From an uncultured Myxococcales bacterium (GTDB lineage Bacteria > Myxococcota_A > UBA9042 > CAIXZC01), in NCBI GenBank assembly GCA_903895725.1, contig CAITUV010000047.1, positions 124,001 to 188,000 on the forward strand: a DNA stretch of 64,000 nt, read 5' to 3'. A program made the position numbers and the translations under genes. Positions 16,283 to 25,791 of this stretch are shown here, piece by piece. Numbering within the stretch: the first letter of the stretch is position 1; each line of letters starts with the position of its first letter. Below the pieces are notes generated by a model that worked only from the letters and a program-made list of their open reading frames with translations, was not told the origin of the DNA and ran no database searches.

Positions 16283-19200
16283 ATGGTTCGAGTTGAACGG
16301 TTTGGAAGAGGCATGCTCTGCCTCGGACTTGGCCTCGTCATCGGTTGCGGCGGTTCCGGAACCGGCAAGCAGGATCCGTCCATCCAGGGGGATCTCAATG
16401 ACTCGCGCAACGTCGAGGATCTCCTCTGTGAAACGCGGGACGATGCCGAAGACGCTCCGTTCGGGCCGTTCGATTCCGAGATGCCGGACTACGGCCCCAA
16501 GTGCGAGGCCGAGCCGTTTGCATTCGGCTGCCCCTGCAAGGCGAATGAGCAGTGCGAAGGTGGCTTCTGCGTGAACAGCACCTTTGGCTACATCTGCACG
16601 CAGGAGTGCGTGACCGAGTGCCCGGACCCCGAGTATTACGAGTGCAAGGGGATGACGGGGTTTGGCCCGGACATGGTGTTCCTGTGCATCCCCAAGTCGG
16701 TTCCGTTGTGCCAGCCCTGCGAGAGCAACGACCAGTGCGAGGACGGCATCTGTGTCTCCGTCGCTGGAGCGATGCGCTGTACGGCCACCTGCGACCAGGG
16801 AAAGGCGTGCCCCGTCGGCTACGAGTGCAACGAGGCGCTCGATGAGCCGGTCTGCTTCCCGGCCTCCGGAGACTGCTCCTGCATCGAGAAGACGCGAGGG
16901 ACGATCCGGACGTGTGAGGTGTCCAACGGATTCGGCGTGTGCAAGGGGATCGAGACCTGCGACCCCGAGGTCGGGTTCGTGGACTGCACGGCGGCAACAC
17001 CGGCGAGCGAGTCGTGCGACGGCTTCGACAACGATTGCGACGGCCAGCTTGACGACGGGTTGGGCGATCCTCCGGTTTGCGGAACGGGCGTGTGCACCGC
17101 GGTGGGCGTGTGCGCCGGCGTTCTCGGGTGGCAATGTGACGCACCCCCCGTGGAGGCCGAGGCCTGCGACTTCAAGGACAACGACTGTGACGGCAGCGTG
17201 GACGAGGATTTTGCACCGGACGGGAGCTACTCCGGCTTGAACCACTGCGGGACCTGCAACCACGACTGCGTGGGGACCATTCCCAATGCGGTGGAGGTCT
17301 GCGATGCCGGCGGTCCGGTGCCCCAGTGTGCGGTGGGCGAATGCGACCCGGGCTACTTCCAGTGGAATGCTTACCAGTGCCTGCCGGAGGGGCAGGTCCT
17401 GTGCAAGCCGTGCAGCTCAGACCTGGAGTGCGGCGGGGGCACCTGCATCTCGGCCCTGGGAGGCAGCTTCTGCACCCAGAGCTGCCTGGCGACTCCTTGC
17501 CCGGAGAGCTTCGAGTGCGTCCCGGTCGGCGGAGAGGAGGGCAAGTGGTGCCTGCCCATATCCGGTGCGTGCGACTGCTTCGACGAGCTGGCCGGCAGCA
17601 CGAAGCCGTGCGTTGCCAGCGGCGATCTCGGCTCGTGCGGCGGCGTGCAGACGTGCAACCCGCTGCTGGGGTGGTCCCCCTGCTCCGCCTCGGCGCCCAA
17701 GGAGGAGAGCTGCGACGGCCTGGACAACGACTGCGACGGAATCCCGGACGACGGCTTCGGCGGCGGCAAGGAATGCGAGAAGACGGTGGTGGGCATTGGC
17801 ACCTGCAAGGGGAACCAGTACTGCGCAGGGAATCTCGGTATCGTGTGCGATGCCCCTACCCCGACGCAGGAGAACTGCGACTACGCGGACAATGACTGCG
17901 ACGGCCAGGTCGACGAGGACTTCCTGGTCGGGGGCAAATTTGCGACGCTCCACCACTGCGGTGCGTGCAACAAGGACTGCGACGGGGCCTTCCCCCACGC
18001 CACCGCATTCTGCGACGGCAGCCCTGCGGTTCCCGAGTGCAAAGTGCAGACGTGCGAGCAGGGCTACTTCAAGCTCAACGACTACCAGTGCGTGCCGGCA
18101 CAGGCCGTGGAGTGCAAGCCGTGCGTGACCGACCTCGACTGCTACGCGCTCAAGTGCGTGCCGCTCGAGGAGGGCTCGTACTGCCTCGACCCGTGCGACG
18201 GAGGAGGCGGCTGCCCCGAAGCGCACCACTGCGAGACTCTCGACATCTACGGCACGATCTGCGTTCCGGACTCGGGAAGCTGCGTCTGCTCCGCGACCAC
18301 GGCCGGTGCGAAGAAGGGCTGCACCGTTTCGAACGATCTCGGCACCTGCTTCGGCTTCGAAACCTGCGATCCGGCCAAGGGATGGACGGACTGCACTGCG
18401 GGAACGCCAGCCGAGGAAGTCTGCGACGGCCAGGACAACGACTGCAACGGCATTGCGGATGACGGGCTCCTGGACGCTGAGCCGTGCGTGAGCACCAACG
18501 AGTGGGGCACCTGCGCCGGCATCTCGACGTGCAAGGCGGGTGCAGGCTGGTATTGCGACGCACCGGATCCCGAGGAGGAGGCCTGCAACGGCCTCGATGA
18601 CGACTGCGACGGAGAGAAGGACGAAGGCTTCCTCGCCGACGGGAAGTACATGCTGCCGGACCACTGCGGCAAGTGCGGAACGAGCTGCATTGGTGCCGTG
18701 ACCAACGGCGTGGCCAAGTGCGACGGGACCTACCTGCTGCCGAAGTGCGTGGTCGACTCGTGCGACGAAGGGTACTACCAGGCCAGCCTCACGGAGTGCA
18801 TGCCGAAGCCCGACACCACCTGCGAGCCCTGCAAATCGGACGTCCAGTGCCTGGGAGGGGTTTGCGTGGCGTTCGACGACAAGCTGCGCTGCGCCATACC
18901 GTGCTCGACGGACCAGGACTGCGGGGTCGACATGGCGTGTCTCGACTACCCGGGCAAGGGAACGCTGTGCCAGCCCGTCACGGGAAGCTGTGAGTGCACC
19001 TCCGCCACGGTCGGCAGCAAGCGTGCGTGCGCCAAGTCGAACGACATCGGCACCTGCACGGGAATCCAGACCTGCAAGGCCGTGACCGGGTGGTCCGAGT
19101 GCTCGGCGCTCCTTCCATCTGCCGAGACCTGCAACGGCCTGGACGACGACTGCAACGGGACGGTGGACGAGGGATTCGAGGATTCCGTCCCGTGCGAAAA

Positions 19201-22200
19201 CACCAACGAGTGGGGAGTCTGCTCCGGCTGGTCCACCTGTCTCGGCAAGCTGGGGATGCTCTGCTCAGCCGACGTCCCGGCCGAGGACGTCTGCAACTAC
19301 CAGGACGACAACTGCGACGGCATCGAAGACGAGAGCTTCGTCGTCAACGGCAAGTACGTGCTCACCGATCATTGTGGAACGTGCGCCACCAACTGCGCCG
19401 GTGCGGTGCCCAACGGCACGGCCAAGTGCGATGCAGCGTCCCTGGTTCCGAAGTGCGTGGTCGAGCAGTGCGACGAGGGCTACTATGCCGCGAGCCCGAC
19501 CCAGTGCCTGCTCAAGCCCGACACCACGTGCGAGCCCTGCAAGACGGATGACCAGTGTCTGGGGGCCGCCTGCATCACAATCGACGAGCAGCAGCGTTGC
19601 GCCATCCCCTGCACGGGTGACCTGGACTGCGGCTCGGAGATGGTCTGCAAGCCCTACCTGGACAAGGGGATGCTCTGCCAGCCTGTCACCGGGAGCTGCG
19701 AGTGCAGCTCCGCCAATGCGGGCGCCAAGCGGGCCTGTGCCTTCACCAATCCGCTGGGGACCTGCGCTGGCGTCCAGACGTGCAACGCTTCGACCGGCTG
19801 GTCCCCATGTTCCGCTGCCCCGCCCTCTGCGGAGCTGTGCAACGGCCTCGACGACGACTGCGACTTCAGCGTGGATGAGGGCTTCGAAGGGGCCACGACG
19901 TGCACGAACACCAACGAGTGGGGAACCTGCTCCGGCTGGAACACCTGCCAGGGAAAGGCAGGATTCGTCTGCACCGCCGGGATTCCTGCGGAGGACGTCT
20001 GCAACTACGTGGACGATGACTGCGACGGCACCGTGGACGAGGACTTCACGGTCGGCGGGAAGTACGCTTCGACCGAACATTGCGGTACCTGCTCGACCGA
20101 CTGCAGTGGGCTCATCCCGCACGGCGCGGCCAAGTGCGATCCGTCCTACCTGATACCCAAATGCGTCGTCGATCAGTGCGACGACGGCTACTATCCGGTC
20201 AACCCGTTCACGTGTCAGCCGGAGCCGGACACGACGTGCGAGCCGTGCGTGACCGATGCGGATTGCCTCGGTGGCCTCTGTATCGTTCTCGACGGCAAGT
20301 CCAGATGCTCGGTCGAGTGCACGACCGACGTGGACTGCAAGGGAGAACACGTCTGCACGGACTACCCGGGGGTAGGGCTCCTGTGTCAGCCGCCGACCGG
20401 GAGCTGCGACTGCAACTCGGGCACGGCCGGCACGAAGCGATACTGCACCAACTCCAACCCCATCGGCACCTGCTCGGGCTTCCAGATTTGCGACCCGTTG
20501 GTGGGCTGGTCGGAGTGCGGTGCCCCGATCCCGTCGCTGGAGATCTGCAACGGCGTGGACGATGACTGCAACGGCAAGATCGACGACGGCCTTCCTGCGA
20601 CACAGCCGTGCGAGAAGGTCAACGAGCACGGAACGTGCACTGGGTCGGCCTCCTGTGCGGGAGCGTTGGGCTGGCTGTGCCAGGCCTCCACAGCGGAGCC
20701 CGAGGTCTGCGACAAGAAGGACAACGACTGCGACGGTTCCAGCGACGAGGACTTCCAGCAGAATGGCAAGTACGTCCTCTTCGACCACTGCGGTGCGTGC
20801 AACACGTCGTGTGCGTCCGGCTTCCCGAATGCCACGGCGGAGTGCGATTCGCTCGCTCCGGTCCCGGAGTGCGTCGTGGCACAGTGCGACCCGGGTTTCA
20901 CCAAGATCAACAAGTACCAGTGCGTGAACAGCGTCGGAACGCTCTGCTCTCCGTGCGCGGTGACTGCGGATTGCGTCCAGCCCGGTGCGCAGTGCATCCA
21001 GCTCAACGACGGGAAGTACTGCATGTCGGCCTGCGTGAACGACAGCGAATGTGCGATGGGATTCAAGTGCAAGCCGGCGGGCGGCTCGACGGCCTGCCTG
21101 CCGGTTACCAACTCCTGTACGTGCACGCCGGTCAAGGTCGGCTCGGTCTCCCCCAAGGAAACGTGCATCGGAACGCAGACCATCACGCTCCTTGGAACAG
21201 GCTTCGGCGTGGGTACGCTGGTGTACCTGGGCGAGCAGGCGGCCGCCAACATAACGGTGGTCTCGGCAGAGGAGGTCAAAGCGACCTTCAACGATCTCCA
21301 GCCGGGCAAGTATGCGCTCACGGTATCCAACGGCGGGATCTGCGTGGCGACGCTGCCGGATGCGGTCACCATCATTGCCAAGCCCAGCCTGTTCTTCGTG
21401 GATCCGCCAGTTGCCTACAACGGCATCAGCGTGCAGGTGACGGCGTTCGTGACGAACATCCAGGGTGGCGGGGTCACGTTCTTTGGAATCCGGCCTTCGG
21501 GGACGCAGCAGGGGTTCGTGGCGCTGCAGTACAACTTCTCTCCGGACAGCCCGCGCCGGGTCAAGGCAATCGTTCCATCCGGGCTCACGCCGGGGCTCTA
21601 CGACGTGCAGTTGGAGGTCGCCGTCGGATGCGGTGCGATTCTGGAAGAGGCGCTCTCCATCACGAACACTATCGCCGTGAACCTGACGGCCATCGAGCCG
21701 TCGTTCGGCTGGACCCAGGCGGCCACTGCGGTGAACCTCTATGCCGCGCCGCTGCCTGCGGAAGGGAAGACCGGATTCAAGAGCCTGCCCCGGGCCTACC
21801 TGAACCCGACGAACCCCGGCCCCAACGAGTTGGCTGCCGGCATCGGAGCCATCGGCTTCGTGGACGAGACCCGGTTGACGGGCGTGGTACCCAAGGGGCT
21901 GAAGGTGGGCTTCTACGACCTGGTCGTGGTCAACCCGGATGGCGGCGTGGGCCTTCTCAAGAACGCGTTCGGAGTGACCGAGGCAGCGCCTCCGGTCATC
22001 AACTCGGTCTCGCCCGGGTCGGTCCCCAACAACATCCAGCCCGACGTCACGATCCTTGGCAAGAACTTCTACGGGCCGGCTCTCCACCTGACGTGCAAGG
22101 CCCCGGCCGGGCAGACCACCTCCCTCCAGGGCGTTGTGAAGAACTGGAATGCCACGAGCATTTCGGCGCAGGCTCCGACCAAGGGGCTTGCAGCGGGGAC

Positions 22201-23671
22201 CGTGTGCCTGGTGCGGGTCACCAATGCGGATGGCTCCTACTGGGAGTACTCGGCCCTCGGCATCACGACCTCGTCCGAGAACCTGGAGCCCATGGTCTTC
22301 GTGAGCTCCATGGCAACACCGCGTCGGGCCCCCGCAGTCGTCACGGCTCGTGCGACCACAACGGCACAGTTCCTGTACGCGCTTGGCGGCGACAGCGGGT
22401 CAGCGTCCGGTGCGTTGGGCACCATCGAGGCTGCCCCGCTGGATCCGTACGGAGTGCTGGGCTCGTGGCGGTCGATTCCGGGGGGCTTGGCTGCGCCTCG
22501 GACGCTTGCCACGGCCGTTCGAGCCGGGCAGTTCCTGTACCTGGCCGGAGGAAACGACGGCAACGGGCCGGTTTCCTCCGTTCTTCGAGCCCGCGTGCTG
22601 GCACCCCAGGATGCCCCCGCTCTCGACGATCTCACGCTCGACCTCGGGGCAACCGGACTGACCAACGGCGTCTGGTACTATCGGGTTTCCGCGGTCAAGT
22701 CAGCGGCGGACCCCGACAACCCGGGTGGGGAGACGCTGCCCAGCGATCCGTTGCCGGTCTTCGTTCCGCCCGGCCTCCCCGGTCCTCTCGTTCCGACGGT
22801 CTACTGGAAGTCGGTCTCCAATGCGGCGGCCTACCGGATCTACCGCAGCCCGTCGCCGGGAATGGCAGCCGGTTCCGAGCGGCTCGTCACGACGGTGGAC
22901 GGAACCACAGGGTCCTGGACGGATTTCGGAACGCCCGTCCAGCTTGCGGTGAAAGCACCGACCATCGGGGACCTTGGGGCATGGCACTCGCTGCCCAGCC
23001 TCAAGAAGGCACGAGAGGGTGCGCAGATGGCCTACGCTGCGGACCCGGGCAATGCCACACTGGCGTATCTTTATGTGGTCGGCGGTCGTACGGCAGACGG
23101 CACGCCGCTTCCGACCTACGAAGTGCTCAAGCTTGACGCCTCGACCGGTCGTCCTGCTGCCGGTGCCGACTGGATCGAGGTGATCGAGAACCCGCTCAGC
23201 GTGGGTCGTTGGCAGCTCGCTCTGTTCGTCGTGGACGGCTCGGTGACGACTCATACCGCACCGGGCGACGTCTGGCTCTTCGCCGGGCCGGGTATGGGGT
23301 CCGGCGGCACTCTCCTGAGCAACGTCGACGGAGCCCGGGTGCAGGCGGGCGGCCTCCTGACGACCTGGGGGGCCTCGGCCGCGCTTGCACCGGCATTGGT
23401 CGGATGCGGGTTTGCCGCCGCAGCCAACCAGCTGTGGGCGTTCGGCGGACAGAATGCCAAGCCGTCGGTGGGCGGCAAGTCCGCCCAGCTCTGCGGGGTC
23501 GGGTCCAACTGCGGTGCGCTCCCCAACCTCGCATCCTGGAATGCCGGCGTCCAGCTCAAGCAGGACCGCTACCTCATGGGGAGCACCGTCGGTGCGGCCC
23601 ACATCCTCATCGTCGGCGGCGTGGCCTCCGGCAATCAGCCGCTCTCCTCGGTCGAGACCACGGTCTGGTAG
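16283..23671 (+). CDS. Giant lipoprotein: MopE-type Cys super-repeats, TIG domains and Kelch-like propeller
   Basis: 2462 aa, the largest gene here. The ATG at 16283 follows GGGGGAG. Lipobox VIGC gives C22. After an acidic linker come six full super-repeats of about 235 residues and a partial seventh (about 140-1610). Each begins CxPCxxDxxC, contains GxCxC and GxCxGxxTC, and has two MopE-like motifs of the form C(D/N)xxD(N/D)DC(D/N)G (12 in total; the MopE family is linked to copper binding). Residues about 1614-2462 are TIG folds plus Kelch-like blades (FLYALGGDSGS, FLYLAGGNDGN) with a fibronectin-like insert, homologous to the end of the preceding protein. It should be an extracellular rod with a propeller head. 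Metal binding is possible but not shown. Confidence 0.88.
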   Translation: MVRVERFGRGMLCLGLGLVIGCGGSGTGKQDPSIQGDLNDSRNVEDLLCETRDDAEDAPFGPFDSEMPDYGPKCEAEPFAFGCPCKANEQCEGGFCVNSTFGYICTQECVTECPDPEYYECKGMTGFGPDMVFLCIPKSVPLCQPCESNDQCEDGICVSVAGAMRCTATCDQGKACPVGYECNEALDEPVCFPASGDCSCIEKTRGTIRTCEVSNGFGVCKGIETCDPEVGFVDCTAATPASESCDGFDNDCDGQLDDGLGDPPVCGTGVCTAVGVCAGVLGWQCDAPPVEAEACDFKDNDCDGSVDEDFAPDGSYSGLNHCGTCNHDCVGTIPNAVEVCDAGGPVPQCAVGECDPGYFQWNAYQCLPEGQVLCKPCSSDLECGGGTCISALGGSFCTQSCLATPCPESFECVPVGGEEGKWCLPISGACDCFDELAGSTKPCVASGDLGSCGGVQTCNPLLGWSPCSASAPKEESCDGLDNDCDGIPDDGFGGGKECEKTVVGIGTCKGNQYCAGNLGIVCDAPTPTQENCDYADNDCDGQVDEDFLVGGKFATLHHCGACNKDCDGAFPHATAFCDGSPAVPECKVQTCEQGYFKLNDYQCVPAQAVECKPCVTDLDCYALKCVPLEEGSYCLDPCDGGGGCPEAHHCETLDIYGTICVPDSGSCVCSATTAGAKKGCTVSNDLGTCFGFETCDPAKGWTDCTAGTPAEEVCDGQDNDCNGIADDGLLDAEPCVSTNEWGTCAGISTCKAGAGWYCDAPDPEEEACNGLDDDCDGEKDEGFLADGKYMLPDHCGKCGTSCIGAVTNGVAKCDGTYLLPKCVVDSCDEGYYQASLTECMPKPDTTCEPCKSDVQCLGGVCVAFDDKLRCAIPCSTDQDCGVDMACLDYPGKGTLCQPVTGSCECTSATVGSKRACAKSNDIGTCTGIQTCKAVTGWSECSALLPSAETCNGLDDDCNGTVDEGFEDSVPCENTNEWGVCSGWSTCLGKLGMLCSADVPAEDVCNYQDDNCDGIEDESFVVNGKYVLTDHCGTCATNCAGAVPNGTAKCDAASLVPKCVVEQCDEGYYAASPTQCLLKPDTTCEPCKTDDQCLGAACITIDEQQRCAIPCTGDLDCGSEMVCKPYLDKGMLCQPVTGSCECSSANAGAKRACAFTNPLGTCAGVQTCNASTGWSPCSAAPPSAELCNGLDDDCDFSVDEGFEGATTCTNTNEWGTCSGWNTCQGKAGFVCTAGIPAEDVCNYVDDDCDGTVDEDFTVGGKYASTEHCGTCSTDCSGLIPHGAAKCDPSYLIPKCVVDQCDDGYYPVNPFTCQPEPDTTCEPCVTDADCLGGLCIVLDGKSRCSVECTTDVDCKGEHVCTDYPGVGLLCQPPTGSCDCNSGTAGTKRYCTNSNPIGTCSGFQICDPLVGWSECGAPIPSLEICNGVDDDCNGKIDDGLPATQPCEKVNEHGTCTGSASCAGALGWLCQASTAEPEVCDKKDNDCDGSSDEDFQQNGKYVLFDHCGACNTSCASGFPNATAECDSLAPVPECVVAQCDPGFTKINKYQCVNSVGTLCSPCAVTADCVQPGAQCIQLNDGKYCMSACVNDSECAMGFKCKPAGGSTACLPVTNSCTCTPVKVGSVSPKETCIGTQTITLLGTGFGVGTLVYLGEQAAANITVVSAEEVKATFNDLQPGKYALTVSNGGICVATLPDAVTIIAKPSLFFVDPPVAYNGISVQVTAFVTNIQGGGVTFFGIRPSGTQQGFVALQYNFSPDSPRRVKAIVPSGLTPGLYDVQLEVAVGCGAILEEALSITNTIAVNLTAIEPSFGWTQAATAVNLYAAPLPAEGKTGFKSLPRAYLNPTNPGPNELAAGIGAIGFVDETRLTGVVPKGLKVGFYDLVVVNPDGGVGLLKNAFGVTEAAPPVINSVSPGSVPNNIQPDVTILGKNFYGPALHLTCKAPAGQTTSLQGVVKNWNATSISAQAPTKGLAAGTVCLVRVTNADGSYWEYSALGITTSSENLEPMVFVSSMATPRRAPAVVTARATTTAQFLYALGGDSGSASGALGTIEAAPLDPYGVLGSWRSIPGGLAAPRTLATAVRAGQFLYLAGGNDGNGPVSSVLRARVLAPQDAPALDDLTLDLGATGLTNGVWYYRVSAVKSAADPDNPGGETLPSDPLPVFVPPGLPGPLVPTVYWKSVSNAAAYRIYRSPSPGMAAGSERLVTTVDGTTGSWTDFGTPVQLAVKAPTIGDLGAWHSLPSLKKAREGAQMAYAADPGNATLAYLYVVGGRTADGTPLPTYEVLKLDASTGRPAAGADWIEVIENPLSVGRWQLALFVVDGSVTTHTAPGDVWLFAGPGMGSGGTLLSNVDGARVQAGGLLTTWGASAALAPALVGCGFAAAANQLWAFGGQNAKPSVGGKSAQLCGVGSNCGALPNLASWNAGVQLKQDRYLMGSTVGAAHILIVGGVASGNQPLSSVETTVW
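16700..20940 (+). repeat. Six super-repeats of about 705 bp
   Basis: The CxPC element recurs near 16700, 17395, 18107, 18815, 19520, 20229 and 20940, with spacings of about 695-712 bp. Copies 4, 5 and 6 are the most alike (all open TTCEPC), suggesting the latest duplications. Confidence 0.85.
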
Positions 23672-23749
23672 CCCGCTCTCGGGCGCAACGGCTTCCTCAG
23701 TTCGCCGGTGGGTGGATGCTGCTTGGGGAAAGGAGCGTCAGCGCTGCAC

Positions 23750-25540
23750 TCAGTTCAGGGCGATCCAGTCCTGCATGGCGCTGATGCTGCACCCGTACTT
23801 CTTGTGACCTTCGCCAAGCCCGAGTGCCACGATGATCTGCTCGCAGGAGCAGCCCATGGTGTCCTCGACGGTGAAGGAGAGCTGGGGCCCACGGCCCTTG
23901 GGATTGACGGTCTCGAAGATCCCGTCGCCGTCGACGTCGGCCCAGCGGTTCACGCCGAGGCTGAGGGTGGGCACCCCCTCGGGAAGCACGGTCCCGGCGC
24001 ACAGATCCACGTCGCCACAGACGCCATCGTCGTCCGCATCATCGAACGGGTCGAACGGGCAGACGTCGCAGGCATCGCCGAACTCGTCGCCGTCCGCGTT
24101 GGCCTGGTCGGGGTTGGCCAGCCCGAAGCAGTTGTCGACATCGTCGCAGGCGCCGTCGCCGTCCGAGCCGTCATCGGTCGGGTCGAACGGGCAGATGTCG
24201 CAGGCATCGCCCGGGCCGTCGCCGTCGGCATCGACCTGGTCCGGGTTGAAGACGCCCAGGCAGTTGTCCACGTCGTCGCAGGCGCCGTCGCCATCGGAGC
24301 CGTCATTGGTCGGGTCGAAGGGGCAGGCGTCGCAGGCATTGCCCAGCCCGTCGAAATCGCCGTCCTCCTGCTCCTCGTTGGCGACCTGGGGGCAGTTGTC
24401 ACAGACATCACCGAACTCGTCGCCATCCTGGTCCGCCTGGTCCGCATTGGCAGCTTCGGGGCAGTTGTCGCAGGCATCGCCCACCGTGTCCCCGTCCTCG
24501 TCCGCCTGAGTCGCATTGGACGCGTTGGGGCAATTGTCGCAGACATCGCCGAATCCATCGTCGTCGGCATCGAGCTGGCCCGGATTGGGAACGAGCGGGC
24601 AGTTGTCGCTCTCATCGCAAAGGCCGTCGCCGTCGAGGTCCGAGCAGCACACGTTGCCTTCGTCCACCTCCCCGTCGCAGTCATCGTCCACCTGGTTGCA
24701 CAGTTCCGCAGCCCCGGGGAAGATCGCGGCGTCGGAGTCGTTGCAGTCGTCGCAAGAGTCGACCGCATCGCCGTCGTCGTTGATCTCCCAGCAGAAAGTC
24801 GTGCCCGTGCAGTTGTCACCGACGCAGCCGTTGAGCCCGGCCACGAACATGCCGCTGTCATAGATCATGTCTCCCGCATCGCACACGACGAACACCAGCG
24901 TGTTGTTGGTCGAGCCGCCCGCAAGGGGGGCCTTGGTCTGCAGGAGATTGGTCGAGCCGTCGTACTCCGTGTTGCTCTGGGTAGGGCCGACCACGTTGGT
25001 CGAGTTGAAGAACGGTCCGTTGATCGTGATGGGATATCCGCCCGAGTCCTTGGCAACCTGGACGCCGTTCAGGTAGACGCCCATGACGTCGTTGTAGGCG
25101 GTCCCGACCCACTCCGGATACTCCTCGGAACCGAAGACGAACAGGAACGAGATGCCGTCGTAACCCGCGGCAAGATTGAACTTGATGGTCAGACGAGCGG
25201 CATCGTAGCTCGTGTAGCCCGGAATGAGCTGGTTGCAGAGCGGGTCACCCGCCTTGCCGTTGCTGCGTCCCATGGAGCCACTGTTGTTGGGAGGCAAGGC
25301 AATGGTGGCCTGACCGCTGGTGAGGAGTGCCCCGTCGGGAATCCCCAGCGGGCCGGCCGTGAAGGTCCCGGAAGCATCCCAGACCCCCGAATACTCCACG
25401 GACGTGATCGTGAGCCCCTTTCCTCCGGTTCCCTTGACCGCACCGACGAGTGCGTTGGCGTCCCCCGTGGGGGATATCGACAACGCCCAAACGGTCCCAG
25501 GCACAAGACACAACAGCAATGCAGACAGAATTCTCTTCAT
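23750..25540 (-). CDS. Secreted choice-of-anchor-L protein with MopE motif and TSP3 calcium repeats
   Basis: 596 aa from the ATG at 25540, which has GGAGG five bases upstream; an earlier in-frame start would add 24 polar residues before the signal peptide and is rejected. Signal peptide about 1-19, ending VWA. Residues about 20-245 match the choice-of-anchor L fold: GIPDGALLTSGQ, FVFGSEEYPEW and a YNDVMGVYLNG segment. Then one MopE-type motif (CNQVDDDCDGEVDE) and about seven thrombospondin type-3 units (DxDGDxxGDxCDNCP) which bind calcium in known families. Two adjacent 45-residue units are near copies. A C-terminal domain of about 75 residues closes the chain. No lipobox or membrane anchor is seen, so it is released or held by partners. 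Convergent with the preceding gene; the 78-bp gap holds only a short GC hairpin at 23671-23684. Confidence 0.85.
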   Translation of the reverse strand: MKRILSALLLCLVPGTVWALSISPTGDANALVGAVKGTGGKGLTITSVEYSGVWDASGTFTAGPLGIPDGALLTSGQATIALPPNNSGSMGRSNGKAGDPLCNQLIPGYTSYDAARLTIKFNLAAGYDGISFLFVFGSEEYPEWVGTAYNDVMGVYLNGVQVAKDSGGYPITINGPFFNSTNVVGPTQSNTEYDGSTNLLQTKAPLAGGSTNNTLVFVVCDAGDMIYDSGMFVAGLNGCVGDNCTGTTFCWEINDDGDAVDSCDDCNDSDAAIFPGAAELCNQVDDDCDGEVDEGNVCCSDLDGDGLCDESDNCPLVPNPGQLDADDDGFGDVCDNCPNASNATQADEDGDTVGDACDNCPEAANADQADQDGDEFGDVCDNCPQVANEEQEDGDFDGLGNACDACPFDPTNDGSDGDGACDDVDNCLGVFNPDQVDADGDGPGDACDICPFDPTDDGSDGDGACDDVDNCFGLANPDQANADGDEFGDACDVCPFDPFDDADDDGVCGDVDLCAGTVLPEGVPTLSLGVNRWADVDGDGIFETVNPKGRGPQLSFTVEDTMGCSCEQIIVALGLGEGHKKYGCSISAMQDWIALN

Positions 25541-25582
25541 CTCTTCCTCCTCTGGTTGTTGGCGCTCTGGCGTCCGATTTTT

Positions 25583-25612
25583 ACGGTAGCACCGCGAAAA
25601 ATTGGGCGTCAA
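25583..25612 (-). promoter_or_regulatory. Possible promoter for the anchor-L/TSP3 gene
   Basis: Minus strand: -35 TTGACG (25612-25607), 18-base spacer, -10 TACCGT (25588-25583). The -10 match is modest. The start would lie about 40 bases before the ATG. Confidence 0.4.
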
Positions 25613-25632
25613 GCGGTTTTTCTAAAACTATC

Positions 25633-25648
25633 ATTTCTAACCAGAAAT
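25633..25648. promoter_or_regulatory. Operator-like inverted repeat in a divergent promoter region
   Basis: Perfect arms ATTTCT / AGAAAT around AACC. It lies in an unusually AT-rich part of the 251-bp gap between two divergent genes, upstream of both proposed promoters. No T-tract follows. Confidence 0.35.
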
Positions 25649-25703
25649 CAGCATTGTCCGCAGGCCGTCTGCCCGGCCCTGGAGCTCAGTTTGCAGGCGC
25701 CAG

Positions 25704-25732
25704 TTGACTTGTCCGGGGCCGCCTGCCATTGT
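25704..25732 (+). promoter_or_regulatory. Possible promoter for the cyclase gene
   Basis: -35 TTGACT (25704-25709), 17-base spacer, -10 CATTGT (25727-25732); about 60 bases before the ATG at 25792. The -35 and spacing are good, the -10 weak. Confidence 0.4.
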
Positions 25733-25791
25733 GTCGAGGAAGGTCGAATCTGCCCGCAACGCGACCGATTCGGGCATTATGGAGGCTGACC

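Noticed and set aside
23708..25789. Plus-strand open frame of 693 codons
   Set aside because: Antisense to the anchor-L/TSP3 gene, which has a signal peptide, strong ribosome site and recognised domains.
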